From the NCBI RefSeq assembly GCF_008974225.1, contig NZ_BKZR01000032.1, positions 1 to 42,079 on the forward strand: a stretch of DNA of 42,079 nt, given 5' to 3'. The DNA is from Weizmannia acidilactici. Lineage in GTDB: Bacteria; Bacillota; Bacilli; Bacillales; Bacillaceae_C. Below are positions 23,673 to 31,900 of this stretch, in pieces. Position 1 is the stretch's first letter; each line of letters starts with the position of its first letter. Made by a program: the position numbers and the translations under genes. The notes under the pieces are model-generated. The model had not been told where the DNA came from. It made no database searches and saw only the letters and a list, made by a program, of their open reading frames with translations.

Positions 23673-24587
23673 TCATTTATCCGGTGTGACCGGAAGAATC
23701 GTCTTGGCAATCGACCGGTCGAGCGCTTCAAACTCATCATAAGAAATGATGCCGTACAGTTCTTTCCTTGTCTGCATATCGGAAAGGGCATTTTTTTGCG
23801 TGCCTTCGTTTTTGATCTTTTCAAATACCCGTTCATATGCTTTTGCGGCGACGCGCAGCGATGTGACCGGATAAATGACCATCGCATAGCCCATATCCGC
23901 GAATTCTTCCGCGGTGTAATACGGGGTTCTGCCAAATTCTGTCATATTCGCGAGAAGTGGGGCTTTGATTTTTTCCACAAACATCCGGAATTCATCGGCA
24001 GATTGCAATGCTTCGGGGAAGATCGCATCCGCCCCTGCTTCTACATAGGCATTTGCACGCTCCAAAGCCTGTTCCACGCCTTCCACACCCCTTGCGTCCG
24101 TACGGGCAACGACAACAAGCGTCGGAGCCACTTCTTTCAGCGCCCTGATCTTTTCGCACATTTCCGACGCTTCAACAAGCTGTTTCCCGTTCAAATGGCC
24201 GCATTTTTTAGGCAGCTGCTGGTCTTCGATTTGCACGGCCGCAACCCCCACTTCAACCATTTCACGCGCTGTCCGGGCAACATTCAGCACACCTCCAAAC
24301 CCGGTGTCAATATCGACAAGCACCGGGAGATCGGCCGCGCGCACAATATCACGCGCGCGCTCCGCCATTTCACTCGATGTGATCATGCCGAGATCCGGGA
24401 TCCCTTTGCTGGCGGTATAAGCGGCGCCGGACAGGTAAAGCGCCTCAAAACCCGTATTTTTCGCAACCAATGCTGCCATTGCATCATGTGTGCCCGGGAT
24501 TTGCAAAATGCCCGGCGCCTGCATCAGCTCTTTAAACCGCTTTGCAAGCACCTCCTGCGAAGACGGCTGATTGACAATCCAAACCAT
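23673..24587 (-). CDS. prpB: Methylisocitrate lyase
   Basis: Last enzyme of the methylcitrate cycle; splits 2-methylisocitrate into succinate and pyruvate. The 304-residue protein of the ICL/PEP-mutase fold shows PVLVDIDTGFGG (Mg2+ site), AVQIEDQQLPKKCGHLNGK with the catalytic Cys of KKCGH, and VVARTDARGVEGVEQALERA. AGGGTG precedes the ATG. It is 15 bases after prpD, the third gene of the cluster. Confidence 0.95.
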   Translation of the reverse strand: MVWIVNQPSSQEVLAKRFKELMQAPGILQIPGTHDAMAALVAKNTGFEALYLSGAAYTASKGIPDLGMITSSEMAERARDIVRAADLPVLVDIDTGFGGVLNVARTAREMVEVGVAAVQIEDQQLPKKCGHLNGKQLVEASEMCEKIRALKEVAPTLVVVARTDARGVEGVEQALERANAYVEAGADAIFPEALQSADEFRMFVEKIKAPLLANMTEFGRTPYYTAEEFADMGYAMVIYPVTSLRVAAKAYERVFEKIKNEGTQKNALSDMQTRKELYGIISYDEFEALDRSIAKTILPVTPDK

Positions 24588-24602
24588 GGTGCAACACCCT
24601 TT

Positions 24603-26051
24603 CTACAAGGTAAATAGATTGACAAACTCATTCACGTTCATCTTTTCAAGCGTTTCCCCCTGCAGGCAAGCTGCTTTGATCCATTCCTGCTGCTTGGCCG
24701 AATAATGGGTCGCCAGGTTATTCGAAAACTTGCAGATGATTTTCGGGATCGCTTCTTCCCTTCTGAAGCGGTGGCCGAGCGGATATTCAACCTCGACTTT
24801 TTCCGTGCTCGTGCCGTCTTTGAAAAAGACTTGCACTGCATTGGCGATTGAGCGCTTGTTCGGATCGAGGTAGTCGATGCTGTACTGTTTGTTTTCCACT
24901 ACGCTCATTTTTTCCCTTAGTGCATCGATGCGCGGATCTTTCGCTGCATCGTCTTCATAGTCATCGGCCGTAATATTGCCTTTGATCAAACCGACAGCCG
25001 TAACATACTGGATGCAGTGGTCGCGGTCGGCAGGGTTACGTAACGGACCTGTTTTGTCAATGATGCGGATCGCGGACTCATGCGTCGTGATCGTAATGCT
25101 CTGGATGTCATCCAGCCTTTCGGCGACCAGCGGATGGAGCTTTACCGCAGCTTCCGCAGCTGTCTGCGCATGGAACTCGGCAGGATACGATACTTTGAAT
25201 AAAACATTTTCCATGACATAGGAGCCGAGCGGCCGTGCCAGTGTCAATTCTTTCCCTTTAAAGAGGACATCCTGGAAGCCCCAGCCCGGTGCGGACAACG
25301 GCGTGTTATAGCCCATTTCCCCTTTCATGGCGATGAGGGCAAGTGCAACGCCCCTGCTCGTCGCATCACCAGCTGCCCATGATTTGCGTGAACCGGTATT
25401 CGGCGCATGACGGTATGTGCGGAGAGGCGCATTATCAATCCAGGCATGGGAAACGGCGTTCATAATTTCTTCCAGTCCCCCGCCGAGCATTTTTGCCGTG
25501 ACAGCGGCCGTTGCCACTTTAACAAATAATACATGGTCAAGCCCGATGCGGTTTAAGCTGTTTTCCAAAGCCAGCACACCCTGGATCTCATGGGCTTTAA
25601 TCATAGCTTCGAGCACATCGCGCATCTTTAGTGGATCTTTCCCGTTTGCCACGCGTGTCCGGCTTACATAATCCGCGACTGCGAGGACGCCGCCCAAGTT
25701 ATCGGAAGGATGGCCCCATTCCGCGGCAAGCCAAGTATCATTATAATCGAGCCAGCGGATCATGCAGCCGATATTGAACGCGCCCTGCACTGGATCGAGC
25801 ACGTAGGAAGTACCCGGCACATGCGTCCCGTTCGGCACAATCGTTCCCGGCACAACCGGCCCGAGCATTTTTACGCATTCCGGGAACTGGAGGGCAAGGA
25901 TACCGCAGCCGAGCGTGTCCAAAAGCCCGTAACGCGCTGTCTCAAAAGCTTCCGGACTTGTAATCTCCGTTTCATAAACATAACGTGCAATTTCTTCAAC
26001 CAATGCATCTCTTTTATCAACTTTTTCATTTGCTGCTGTTGTACCGGCCAT
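24603..26051 (-). CDS. prpD: 2-Methylcitrate dehydratase
   Basis: Dehydrates 2-methylcitrate toward methylaconitate in propionate breakdown. The 482-residue MmgE/PrpD-family protein contains RYGLLDTLGCGILAL, MIRWLDYNDTWLAAEWGHPSDNLGGVLAVADY and HAWIDNAPLRTYRHAPNTGSRKSWAAGDATSRGVALA, all family hallmarks. The ATG at 26051 with AAGGGGA upstream is preferred over the ATG at 26075, which has no ribosome site. It is 26 bases after prpC. Confidence 0.95.
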   Translation of the reverse strand: MAGTTAANEKVDKRDALVEEIARYVYETEITSPEAFETARYGLLDTLGCGILALQFPECVKMLGPVVPGTIVPNGTHVPGTSYVLDPVQGAFNIGCMIRWLDYNDTWLAAEWGHPSDNLGGVLAVADYVSRTRVANGKDPLKMRDVLEAMIKAHEIQGVLALENSLNRIGLDHVLFVKVATAAVTAKMLGGGLEEIMNAVSHAWIDNAPLRTYRHAPNTGSRKSWAAGDATSRGVALALIAMKGEMGYNTPLSAPGWGFQDVLFKGKELTLARPLGSYVMENVLFKVSYPAEFHAQTAAEAAVKLHPLVAERLDDIQSITITTHESAIRIIDKTGPLRNPADRDHCIQYVTAVGLIKGNITADDYEDDAAKDPRIDALREKMSVVENKQYSIDYLDPNKRSIANAVQVFFKDGTSTEKVEVEYPLGHRFRREEAIPKIICKFSNNLATHYSAKQQEWIKAACLQGETLEKMNVNEFVNLFTL

Positions 26052-26077
26052 TTTTTGTTTTCCCCTTTCCTGCATGT

Positions 26078-27199
26078 TTAGTCGTTTGGATGCAAACCGC
26101 GTGGGCCTCTATAGTTTACACGTGGGCGGAACAAGCGGTTGTTTTCGTGCTGCTCCATCACGTGCGCACTTAGTCCGGCTGTCCTTGAACTGAAGAAAAT
26201 CGGTGTATAAAGCGGGATCGGAATGCCGAGCATCCAATAAACAGGCGCGGCGTAGTAATCCAAATTAGGGAAAAGCCCTTTTTCCTGCGCCATGATTTTT
26301 TCGCCGACCTCGCACATTTCAAAGAGCGTATTGTCCCCTTTCGCCTCACTTAGTTCTTTTAACGCTTCTTTCATCATGAGGGCGCGCGGATCCATCTTTT
26401 TCATGTACACACGGTGGCCGAAGCCCATGACTTTTTCCTTGTTTTTCAGTTTTGTATACAGCAATTCTTCAAATTTTTCCACCGTGCCAGCTTCCTTCAG
26501 CATTTCCATGACTGCTTCGTTGGCACCGCCGTGCAGATGCCCCTTTAGCGAAGCCACTGCGCCTGTTAATGCGCCGTACAAGTCGGAAAGCGTGGATGCA
26601 ATGACCCTTGCCGTAAAGGTGGAATTTGGCAGTTCATGCTCGCTGTACAGGACAAGGGAGCGGTCAAAAATCCTTTCTTCCATTTCGGACGGGACTTTCC
26701 CGGTGATCATGTACAAAAAGTTTGCGCTGTACGACAAATCCTGCCGCGGCTCGACCGTTTCTTCGCCGTTTAAAATATGGTAGCTGTTTGCGACGATATT
26801 CGGGACGTTTCCGAGCAAATGGTACGCACGGTTTAAATTCGACTCATGGGAGCGATCCAAAATATCTTTATCATAACCGGAAAGTGCTGAAACCCCTGTG
26901 CGGAGTGCGTCCATTGGATGAGTGGATTCCGGCAGCAGCTTTATCATTTCCATCACGGCTTCCGGAACGTGATAGTTTTTCTTCAAACTTTCTTCCAGCG
27001 CTTTTTTCTCGGCTTCATTCGGAAGCGAGCCTTCCATAAGCAAATGCACGATGTCTAAATAGCCTTTTGACTTTGACAATTCGATTAAGTCATACCCCTT
27101 TAAAACAATCTCACTTTCGACCGTGTCGAGAAAAGAGATTCCCGTTTCAACAGCGACAACACCTTCAAGCCCCGGGACAAATTGCATTGTATTTCCCAT
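26078..27199 (-). CDS. prpC: 2-Methylcitrate synthase (MmgD-type citrate synthase)
   Basis: Condenses propionyl-CoA (and usually acetyl-CoA) with oxaloacetate. The 373-residue protein is a short Gram-positive-type citrate synthase with LKGHLHGGANEAVMEM and VMGFGHRVYMKKMDPRA, each with a catalytic-site His, and FPNLDYYAAPVYWMLGI with the catalytic Asp. The neighbours prpD and prpB identify it as methylcitrate synthase, equal to mmgD of Bacillus subtilis. GGAGG is directly against an ATG at 27205 but six bases from the ATG at 27199, which is chosen. A palindromic operator lies 27 bases upstream. Confidence 0.93.
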   Translation of the reverse strand: MGNTMQFVPGLEGVVAVETGISFLDTVESEIVLKGYDLIELSKSKGYLDIVHLLMEGSLPNEAEKKALEESLKKNYHVPEAVMEMIKLLPESTHPMDALRTGVSALSGYDKDILDRSHESNLNRAYHLLGNVPNIVANSYHILNGEETVEPRQDLSYSANFLYMITGKVPSEMEERIFDRSLVLYSEHELPNSTFTARVIASTLSDLYGALTGAVASLKGHLHGGANEAVMEMLKEAGTVEKFEELLYTKLKNKEKVMGFGHRVYMKKMDPRALMMKEALKELSEAKGDNTLFEMCEVGEKIMAQEKGLFPNLDYYAAPVYWMLGIPIPLYTPIFFSSRTAGLSAHVMEQHENNRLFRPRVNYRGPRGLHPND

Positions 27200-27225
27200 A
27201 TCCATCCTCCGTTCAACAATTTGTC

Positions 27226-27247
27226 AAACTGTAAGCACTTACAGTTT
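27226..27247 (-). promoter_or_regulatory. Palindromic operator upstream of prpC, cre-like
   Basis: Two perfect 10-base arms, AAACTGTAAG and CTTACAGTTT, around CA. The core TGTAAGCACTTACA matches the CcpA cre consensus TGWAARCGYTWNCW at 13 of 14 positions. CcpA repression of methylcitrate genes is known in Bacillus; the extra symmetry could equally mark a dedicated repressor. Confidence 0.6.
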
Positions 27248-27461
27248 GGTACAAAAAAAGATGCGCTGTTGCCAAAATCCCTGATGCCTTTCATAAAAAA
27301 CATATCATAACATTTGCAAAATTACAACGTTCCGGGGGCTGCATCCGCTTTTTCCAGGTCAAAAAACCGCTGACAGGGGCAGCGGACCCGTTCCAGTACC
27401 GGATAAAAACAGCCGGCGTTTATTATCTGGTTCCACGACAAACATGCCGTCTCAGGCAGAT
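27248..27461. other. Intergenic stretch without recognised gene
   Basis: Between the prpC operator and the DUF956 terminator. It should hold the prpC promoter; I found no clear -35/-10 pair and no coding frame. Confidence 0.4.
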
Positions 27462-27488
27462 AAAAAAAGACAAGTTTCAACCTGTCTT
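27462..27488 (-). terminator. Terminator of the DUF956 gene
   Basis: On the minus strand AAGACA (27483-27488) pairs with TGTCTT (27467-27472) and is followed by a T run, 11 bases after the stop. Confidence 0.7.
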
Positions 27489-27499
27489 CATATAAAAAA

Positions 27500-27880
27500 C
27501 TATTTCTTTTTAAATTTAAACAGATGCTTCAAGCCGCGTTTCACAACCTGAAAGAAACTTAATGATTTAACCATATGATTTGGGTCAACGTATTCACGAA
27601 TCGCTCTTAAAACTTTTTTTGGATCCCTGGAAGAAAAAGTAAACATCCCGTTTCGCTTCGTTTTAATCGCAAAACGGGGAATCCATTTTCCTCTGAACAT
27701 GACGGATGCGATCACGTAATCCACTTCTTCCCACGGAATTTGAATAAATTTTCGTGCATCACGGTCATTGTAGAATTCAAATCCTTTATCTCCAATCATG
27801 ATCTTACCATAATCTGCAAGTCCCATATGTGAGGTTGCATTCGTGACTAAATCGACTTTTGTGTTGATTGATTGGACCAT
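27500..27880 (-). CDS. DUF956 protein, ManO-like, associated with mannose PTS
   Basis: A 126-residue protein of the DUF956 family: NTKVDLVTNATSHMGLADYGKIMIGDKGFEFYND and FIQIPWEEVDYVIASVMFRGKWIPRFAIKT are its recognised cores. It ends in a basic helix (KRGLKHLFKFKKK). In lactic acid bacteria and Listeria such genes (manO) follow mannose PTS operons; the function is not settled, with a regulatory role suggested. Here it comes right after the IID gene but beyond a terminator and with its own promoter at 27917-27945. Confidence 0.85.
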   Translation of the reverse strand: MVQSINTKVDLVTNATSHMGLADYGKIMIGDKGFEFYNDRDARKFIQIPWEEVDYVIASVMFRGKWIPRFAIKTKRNGMFTFSSRDPKKVLRAIREYVDPNHMVKSLSFFQVVKRGLKHLFKFKKK

Positions 27881-27916
27881 TTGATCTACTCCATTTCTTA
27901 CCTTTAATCATTATTT

Positions 27917-27945
27917 ATTATAAAGCGGGTTAATGCTTTAAGCAA
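27917..27945 (-). promoter_or_regulatory. Sigma-A promoter of the DUF956 gene
   Basis: TTGCTT, exactly 17 bases, then a perfect TATAAT, about 37 bases before the start codon. Confidence 0.7.
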
Positions 27946-28065
27946 AAGATACCGGAAAAAGTGCTGGGCAGCCGCTAATACCGTATTCATCATAATTCGC
28001 TTCGTACCGTGTTTTCAGGACATATTTACAAGCCGGTTTCCACCATCCATTATTATTTGATTTTG

Positions 28066-28096
28066 AAAAAGCCCGGGCAAAAGCCCAGGCATTTTT
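28066..28096 (-). terminator. Terminator of the mannose-type PTS operon
   Basis: On the minus strand GCCTGGGC (28083-28090) pairs with GCCCGGGC (28071-28078, one G-U) around TTTT, then TTTTT. It is directly behind the IID stop and separates the operon from DUF956. Confidence 0.85.
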
Positions 28097-28098
28097 TG

Positions 28099-29010
28099 TT
28101 ACATCAAGTGGATTAAGTGGAAGACGATACCAACCACGAACAACCCGAGAATCATGATAATCGGAGATACTTTCTTTTTCAGCAACCACATGCAAAGAAG
28201 TGTTAACAGCAGTGCAGCCAGGCCAGGAATTAAGCTGTCCAAGTTGTCTTGTAAAGTTGTTACCTTCGTGGAATCCAATGAAAGTCCGGCAGCTTGTTGT
28301 TCCAGCGCGGATTTAATTCCCTGTGCTCCGGAAGGTAAATTATCCCAGTCAATATACGCGCCTTTATCGAGTTTAACTTTAGATACAATTGGCGTGAATT
28401 TTATCGATACCCAGCGGTTAACCAATGAACCCAGAATGAACATACCAAGAATAGATGCACCTTTTGTAATATCCTGAAGTATTCCGCCGGACAAGTCTTC
28501 CGTAATTCTGGAACCGGCTTTGTAACCAAATTCCTGTGTATACCACATGAATGCCATACGGATAATATTCCAAGCAACAAAGTAGATGATCGGGCCAAGG
28601 ATGTTACCGGTAATTGCAAGAGAAGCTGCTAACGCACCAAGGATTGGTTTAACTGTGAACCAGAAAACCGGGTCCCCGATACCAGCCAAAGGCCCCATCA
28701 TACCGACTTTAACCCCTTGAATGGCTACATCGTCAACCGGTGCCCCATTAGCACGTTCTTCTTCAAGTGCCAGCGTTACACCAATAATCGGTGAAGCAAC
28801 GTAAGGGTGAGTATTAAAGAACTCCAGGTGACGTTGCAGTGCAGCAGCACGATCTTCTTTTGTTTTATATAATTTTTTGATGGCAGGAATCATTGTATAT
28901 GCCCAGCCGCCGTTTTGCATACGTTCATAGTTCCAGGAACCTTGGATGAAAGTTGAACGCCACCATACAGAAATACGATCTCTTCTAGATAATTTTAATT
29001 CTTGAGCCAT
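28099..29010 (-). CDS. PTS mannose/fructose/sorbose-family IID component
   Basis: Membrane subunit that with IIC forms the sugar channel. The 303-residue protein shows the IID opening LSRRDRISVWWRSTFIQGSWNYERMQNGGWAYTMIP, followed by NTHPYVASPIIGVTLALEE and VKVGMMGPLAGIGDPVFWFT, all highly typical. Hydrophobic helices fill the C-terminal third. The ATG at 29010 is chosen because the protein there matches family length, although the clear GGAGG is about ten bases away; an ATG at 29043 would add 11 residues. It follows IIC by 19 bases. Confidence 0.93.
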   Translation of the reverse strand: MAQELKLSRRDRISVWWRSTFIQGSWNYERMQNGGWAYTMIPAIKKLYKTKEDRAAALQRHLEFFNTHPYVASPIIGVTLALEEERANGAPVDDVAIQGVKVGMMGPLAGIGDPVFWFTVKPILGALAASLAITGNILGPIIYFVAWNIIRMAFMWYTQEFGYKAGSRITEDLSGGILQDITKGASILGMFILGSLVNRWVSIKFTPIVSKVKLDKGAYIDWDNLPSGAQGIKSALEQQAAGLSLDSTKVTTLQDNLDSLIPGLAALLLTLLCMWLLKKKVSPIIMILGLFVVGIVFHLIHLM

Positions 29011-29029
29011 TTTCCTGTCCGCCTCCTTC

Positions 29030-29839
29030 TTAGTAATTGTCAATAATATCGCCTAACGGATCGCCGATGTTTGCGTTTCCGCCGCCATTACCTGAACCGC
29101 CTTGTTTCGAAAGCGCTAAATAGATGAGAGCGAGTGCGATACCGATACCGCCAAGACCGATAAGTGTGATCGAAGAAACAGTCGCTAATACAAAACCAAT
29201 AATGAAGAACGGCCATACTTCCCGTGTCGCCATCATGTTAATAACCATTGCATAACCAACGGCTACGACCATGCCCCCGCCGATGGATAAACCGTCTGTC
29301 AGCCAGGTTGGCATTGCTTCAAGCAAGCCTCTAACCGGTCCTGCACCAATCGCCAGAATTAATGCAGCCGGAATGGCAATACGCAAACCTTGCATGCAGA
29401 TCGCAACGATGTGCCAGAATTCAACTTTGCCGATACTTCCTTCTTTCGCTGCAGCATCCATAAAGTGTACAAATGCTGTTGCAATTGTACGGCAGATGAT
29501 GGTCAATAACAAACCTGCAACGGCAAGCGGAACGGCAATTGCAATTGCTGAAGATACACCGGCTTTACCTGCCCCGCTTAAAACTAAAATAATTGCTGAT
29601 GCAACAGATGCCAGTGCAGCATCTGGCGCTACGGCAGCCCCGATGTTTGCCCAACCTAAAGCGATCATTTGAAGCGTACCGCCCAGGATAACACATGGTA
29701 CTAAGTTTCCTGTAACTAGGCCTATTAACGTACAGGCAATAATTGGTTGGTGGAAGTGGAATTCATCCAAAATGCCTTCCATACCAGCTAAAAATGCTAC
29801 GATAAAGACTAGTATCATTTGGACAATATTCAAATCCAT
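29030..29839 (-). CDS. PTS mannose/fructose/sorbose-family IIC component
   Basis: Sugar-binding membrane subunit, 269 residues with about seven or eight hydrophobic helices. MILVFIVAFLAGMEGILDEFHFHQPIIACTLIGLVTG and LGWANIGAAVAPDAALASVAS are family hallmarks. A Gly-rich C-terminal tail (GGSGNGGGNANIGD) is present. GGGAGG precedes the ATG. It lies between IIAB and IID. Confidence 0.93.
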   Translation of the reverse strand: MDLNIVQMILVFIVAFLAGMEGILDEFHFHQPIIACTLIGLVTGNLVPCVILGGTLQMIALGWANIGAAVAPDAALASVASAIILVLSGAGKAGVSSAIAIAVPLAVAGLLLTIICRTIATAFVHFMDAAAKEGSIGKVEFWHIVAICMQGLRIAIPAALILAIGAGPVRGLLEAMPTWLTDGLSIGGGMVVAVGYAMVINMMATREVWPFFIIGFVLATVSSITLIGLGGIGIALALIYLALSKQGGSGNGGGNANIGDPLGDIIDNY

Positions 29840-29869
29840 AATTATTATTCCTCCCTTTTCTCCTGATGA

Positions 29870-30847
29870 TCAGGATTTATTTTGTTTGTTTAACTCTTCT
29901 TGAGCTCTCCTGATAATTTCGTCCATGTCGCCTTTTGAATCACTCGGCACTTTACGCACATCGAAATTCACACCAAGCTGTTTTAACTTGTTGAATGTGT
30001 CGATATCATCCTGGCTGAAGGCCAGTACTTTATTCGGCTGAACTTTACCAGGCGAGTGTGCCATGGAACCGACGTTGATGGTCTTCAATGGAACGCCGCC
30101 TTCAACCGCTCTGAGCGCATCCTGCGGGTTTTCAAAAAGAAGCAGTGCGCGCTGGCCGCCGAAGTGTTGATCATCTTTTGCAAGTTCGATCATTTTAGCG
30201 ACAGGAACAACGTGTGCTTTTACACCAGGAGGCGCAGCCTGCTGGATTAATTTCTTACGAAGATCATCTTTCGCAACTGCATCCGATACAACAATGATCC
30301 GTGTAGGCCGTGTTGTTTTTGTCCAGGCAGTTGCGACTTGTCCGTGAAGCAGACGGGAGTCGATCCGTGCCAGTACGTATTCAAACTTACCAGGAGCGCC
30401 TACATTGGACGGACCTGCAGCAGCTTTAGCAGCTGGTGCTGCCGGTTCCAGACTTTCCGGTCTTACTTTAACCCCTTCTTTACCTGCGCCCAAAATATGC
30501 GCAGCAATTTCATGCGCTGTATTCATGGAGAAGCGCGATGCAAAAGCTTCTATTAACATTGGTAAATTTAAACCGGCAACGATTGCCCATTTATCTTTAT
30601 GTTCTTCAAACAAACTGTTCGCCTGATTGAACGGAGTTCCACCCCAAAGATCGACTAAGAATAATACTTCATCCTGGTTGTCGAAAGAGGCGATTGCTTC
30701 TTTCATTTTTGCCTTTACATCATCAGGTCCTTCGCTCGGCATTAATGTAACGGCTTTTACATTTTCCTGTTCCCCGAAAATCATTGATCCGGATTGCAGG
30801 ATACCATTGGCAAATTCACCGTGAGTAGCAATGATAATCCCTACCAT
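29870..30847 (-). CDS. PTS mannose-family fused IIAB component
   Basis: Cytosolic phosphocarrier of 325 residues. The IIA domain (about 1-135) has the phospho-His at residue 9 in IIATHGEFANGI; an Ala/Pro-rich linker (PAAPAAKAAAG, about 135-150) joins it to the IIB domain (about 155-325) with phospho-His near 168 in RIDSRLLHGQVATAWTK. Phosphate passes from HPr to IIA, IIB and then the sugar. The substrate is probably mannose, glucose or fructose; sequence does not decide. GGAGGTCAGAAG precedes the ATG. Confidence 0.93.
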   Translation of the reverse strand: MVGIIIATHGEFANGILQSGSMIFGEQENVKAVTLMPSEGPDDVKAKMKEAIASFDNQDEVLFLVDLWGGTPFNQANSLFEEHKDKWAIVAGLNLPMLIEAFASRFSMNTAHEIAAHILGAGKEGVKVRPESLEPAAPAAKAAAGPSNVGAPGKFEYVLARIDSRLLHGQVATAWTKTTRPTRIIVVSDAVAKDDLRKKLIQQAAPPGVKAHVVPVAKMIELAKDDQHFGGQRALLLFENPQDALRAVEGGVPLKTINVGSMAHSPGKVQPNKVLAFSQDDIDTFNKLKQLGVNFDVRKVPSDSKGDMDEIIRRAQEELNKQNKS

Positions 30848-30923
30848 CTTCTGACCTCCTTATAATTATTGTTACAGCTTAAAGAATCATATAAATAGTT
30901 ATAAAAAAACCTGTAACCAAAAT

Positions 30924-31427
30924 TCATTCATGCAGCAACTTTTCTTTTTTGATCAGTTGCATCAGATCCGTTTTCCGATCTGCAGGTACTTGGCGGACTT
31001 CAAGCTCGATCCCCAGATTGGCCAACTTTACAAAGGCTTGAACATCCTCATTATCCAGGGAAATAAAATTTGTGACCATCTTTTTGCCTTCAGAAAAACG
31101 CATCCCGCCGATATTAACCGATTTTAAATGAACACCTGCGAGGACTACTTCCAGTACATCTTGTGGTGAAGCAAACAACAACATAATCTTCGTCCCGTCA
31201 AACAGTCCGCTTTGATCGATATCAATCAGTTTTTGTTTCGTAATGACGTGGGATTTGATGCTTGGTGGTGTAGCTTGTTTCAATAGAAACTTTCGCAACT
31301 CATCATGGGCGGCTTCATCACTGACCACTAAAATTCGTTCGATTCCCGTTGCCTTCGACCAGGCAGTAGCAACCTGGCCATGAATCAAACGGTCATCAAT
31401 ACGAGTGAGTCGTATATCCATTCTCAT
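30924..31427 (-). CDS. Stand-alone PTS mannose-family IIB component
   Basis: First gene of the operon, a 167-residue IIB protein with the phospho-His in RLTRIDDRLIHGQVATAWSK. It resembles the IIB half of the next gene, so the operon has two IIB domains. GGAGGTGGG lies four bases before the ATG at 31427 and ten before an ATG at 31421; both are possible starts. It might feed the same IIC/IID or pass phosphate to the regulator LevR; this is inference. The sigma-54 promoter lies about 200 bases upstream. Confidence 0.9.
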   Translation of the reverse strand: MRMDIRLTRIDDRLIHGQVATAWSKATGIERILVVSDEAAHDELRKFLLKQATPPSIKSHVITKQKLIDIDQSGLFDGTKIMLLFASPQDVLEVVLAGVHLKSVNIGGMRFSEGKKMVTNFISLDNEDVQAFVKLANLGIELEVRQVPADRKTDLMQLIKKEKLLHE

Positions 31428-31626
31428 CCCACCTCCAACTGTAAGCCTGTTCACTACTGAACTTTTTCTTGAAGGCCTCGGCGGATTTTCTCCGGCTTTC
31501 CATCAAGGGATAATACCGACAAGTCGGATCAAGCGATTTTCTTTATCTCATTTTCCGCCATAAGGTAGAAAAAATTCTTCTGCAAATTTTGTTGATTTAC
31601 CTCTTTTGCTTTTCTGCCTTTTTATA

Positions 31627-31643
31627 ATGCAAGATGCGTGCCA
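31627..31643 (-). promoter_or_regulatory. Sigma-54 promoter of the PTS operon
   Basis: The minus strand reads TGGCACGCATCTTGCAT, an exact match to the -24/-12 consensus TGGCACG-N4-TTGCA. Transcription would start near 31615, leaving a leader of about 190 bases. A nearby LevR-type activator gene makes the call strong. Confidence 0.93.
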
Positions 31644-31673
31644 ACTTTTGAGTATCAATGTCGAATCTTGACG

Positions 31674-31687
31674 TATAAGCGTTTTCT
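31674..31687 (+). promoter_or_regulatory. cre-like site near the sigma-54 promoter
   Basis: TATAAGCGTTTTCT matches the cre consensus at 13 of 14 positions and lies about 30 bases upstream of the -24 box, suggesting CcpA repression as in the Bacillus lev operon. Confidence 0.5.
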
Positions 31688-31706
31688 GAAAAACCTTTCA
31701 TGCTTA

Positions 31707-31735
31707 TAATACACAAACACCCTTTTTAATACACA
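31707..31735. promoter_or_regulatory. Candidate upstream activator sites for LevR
   Basis: TAATACACA occurs twice with starts exactly 20 bases apart (31707 and 31727), followed by an inverted copy of the core at about 31743. They lie at about -90 to -120, the usual distance for a sigma-54 activator. Confidence 0.55.
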
Positions 31736-31900
31736 TTAAAAATGTATTTCATCTTTCATTTTTATTACTGTATTAAAAAAGCCCGCGATATCATTTTGAT
31801 ACTTTGATCTTAAACATGTATTCTGTATCGCAAACAAACGATTTCCGGCATCTGTTGAAAAAAGAAATTCCTGGCAAGTTCCTGTTCTTTTTTGACGATA

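Noticed and set aside
27938..28195. 85-codon minus-strand frame overlapping the end of the IID gene
   Set aside because: It overlaps the IID gene and its terminator in another frame and resembles nothing known to me.
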